From NCBI GenBank assembly GCA_944350115.1, contig CALVNZ010000001.1:157378-221377 (forward strand): 64,000 bases of DNA. The letters are read 5' to 3'. The translations under genes and the position numbers were made by a program. Source of the stretch: an uncultured Clostridia bacterium (GTDB lineage: Bacteria > Bacillota > Clostridia > Christensenellales > UBA1242). Positions 63,040 through 64,000 of the stretch are shown one piece after another. The notes below the pieces were generated by a model, which made no database searches, was not told the DNA's origin, and worked only from the letters and a program-made list of their open reading frames with translations. Position 1 is the stretch's first letter; every line of letters starts with the position of its first letter.

Positions 63040-64000
63040 TTATGTCACTAAAACCACTGTATCGCCTTTTGCCAAAGTAGTCCCAGCTGGTGGCAATTGT
63101 TTTAACACTTTCCCGCCATCACCATCAGTTTCATAATAAAGGTCTTGTTCTTTAAGCTTTAAAGAAGCTTCAACTAATGAAAGTCCTGTGACATCTGGCA
63201 TTTCCACATATTCAATTTTGACAGTTTCGTTGTCTTTTGGAATGTTTTTATACTCAAAAATTCCACTTAAAATTTCTTTTCCATAAGGTGCAGCGACAAT
63301 GCTTCCGTAGTAAGCGCCTGCGCTTGGCTCGTCAACCATGACCATGACCACATATTCAGGACTTGAAGCAGGATAAGTTCCAATAAAACTTGAAATATAT
63401 TTGCCCTGTGCAATTTGGCCGTTTTCATCATATTTTTGAGCAGTGCCTGTTTTACCCCCAACATCATATCCTTCAACAAAAATGTAATCTCCTTGCTTGT
63501 TTGTCACCTTTGAAAGCATTTGGCAGATCTTTTGCGAAGTTTCAGCACTGACAATTTGGCCTTTGCTGGTTTGAGAGTTGGAAAGAAGTTGCGTGCCATA
63601 ACAATCGACAATGCTTTCCAAAACCGATGGAGTCATATAATTTCCACCATTTAAAATTCCACAAACGATGGACAAAAGCTGAATAGGTGTCACTGCAACG
63701 GCGTGACCAAAACCCATTCTCGCAAGGTCAACCGTTTTAACATTTTCTTTGTCCATTAAAATACCACTTGCTTCGCCTGCTAGGTCTATCCCCGTCTTCT
63801 GCCCAAGTCCGAACTTTTCCATATATTCATAAAACTTGCAAGCTCCAAGTCTAAGGGCAAGTTCCATAAACACACAGTTACACGAATTGACCAAGCCTTC
63901 CACAAGGGTTTGAGAACCATGTCCCGTGCTTTTCCAACACTTGATTTTGACTCCGTCAACAACTCGTGAACCACCACAATAAAACCTGTTGTTTTCACTG
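63040..64000 (-). CDS. penicillin-binding protein, C-terminal part with PASTA domain (5' end outside window)
   Basis: The reading frame is open to the right edge, so the gene starts outside. The visible 319 residues hold the second part of the transpeptidase domain: SENNRFYCGGSRVVDGVKIKCWKSTGHG, then SCN (the SxN motif) in EGLVNSCNCVFMELA and KTG in GYDVGGKTGTAQ. The active-site SxxK is outside. Then comes one PASTA domain (MPDVTGLSLVEASLKLKEQDLYYETDGDGGKVLKQLPPAGTTLAKGD). This is the class B layout of SpoVD or PBP2x-like septum or spore cortex enzymes. The full length and subtype depend on the unseen part. Confidence 0.92.
   Translation of the reverse strand, partial: SENNRFYCGGSRVVDGVKIKCWKSTGHGSQTLVEGLVNSCNCVFMELALRLGACKFYEYMEKFGLGQKTGIDLAGEASGILMDKENVKTVDLARMGFGHAVAVTPIQLLSIVCGILNGGNYMTPSVLESIVDCYGTQLLSNSQTSKGQIVSAETSQKICQMLSKVTNKQGDYIFVEGYDVGGKTGTAQKYDENGQIAQGKYISSFIGTYPASSPEYVVMVMVDEPSAGAYYGSIVAAPYGKEILSGIFEYKNIPKDNETVKIEYVEMPDVTGLSLVEASLKLKEQDLYYETDGDGGKVLKQLPPAGTTLAKGDTVVLVT

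Overview
The window looks like a chromosomal segment of a low-GC, Gram-positive (Firmicutes/Clostridia-type) bacterium, probably an uncultured gut-type lineage. The evidence is strongly AT-rich intergenic DNA, consensus sigma-A promoters (TTGACA or TTTACA, mostly 17 bases from TATAAT) and strong AGGAGG-type ribosome binding sites. It also carries a glycine T-box leader, a SigH-like sigma factor, a PASTA penicillin-binding protein, tandem YugP-type metallopeptidases, a DUF1540 protein and a YqhQ-type domain. TGA is a stop codon (for example pgk/tpiA and rplI), so this is the standard bacterial code, not the Mollicutes code. I see no insertion sequence, prophage, transposase or CRISPR array.

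Layout. From 1 to 21.6 kb most genes are on the minus strand and are housekeeping: rpmG-secE-nusG (nusG cut by the left edge), an orphan HicB-like gene, a 43-codon small gene with its own promoter and terminator, and dnaX-ybaB-recR-argS. Then follow a flippase-HU-dus-pgk-tpiA run, prmC-prfA, rpsF-ssb-rpsR-rpmE and secA. Three unrecognised or poorly known genes and an rplI-glycosyltransferase pair interrupt this at 10.7-14.7 kb. From 21.8 to 30 kb the plus strand carries a novel 790-residue polyproline/membrane-hairpin protein, ychF-mrnC-rlmB-sigH, a methionyl-tRNA-synthetase-like gene, an initiator tRNA and a metallo-beta-lactamase-fold gene. From 30 to 36 kb are gyrB-gyrA and two membrane proteins (minus). 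From 36 to 47 kb the plus strand has helD, hisS-tmk-uvrC, tRNA-Gly, tRNA-Arg, a SpoU methyltransferase, a lipoprotein protease and a nucleoside hydrolase. From 47 to 58 kb the minus strand has cardiolipin synthase and a 3160-residue surface protein. The last part has an ABC-F ATPase, a T-box-controlled glyS, two zinc metallopeptidases and the C-terminal part of a penicillin-binding protein.

How it fits together. Translation (ribosomal proteins L33, L31, L9, S6, S18; aminoacyl-tRNA synthetases; RF1 and its methylase; 23S rRNA modification and maturation), replication and repair (DnaX, RecR, gyrase, UvrC, SSB, HU), protein export (SecE, SecA) and cell envelope genes dominate. The most interesting signals are: (i) dnaX split by a run of ten A residues, with the tau C-terminal extension in the -1 frame; (ii) a pair of 20-base repeats, each with a perfect and a near-consensus DnaA box, in the 417-base helD-hisS gap, where gene orientation largely diverges as expected at a replication origin; (iii) a YqhQ-PrmC fusion; (iv) two large unrecognised proteins (790 and 3160 residues); (v) a terminator-like hairpin at the 5' end of the rpmG-secE-nusG transcript; (vi) the strongly signposted 43-residue small protein. 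All functions are read from the sequence by recognition of families and motifs; no database search was run.
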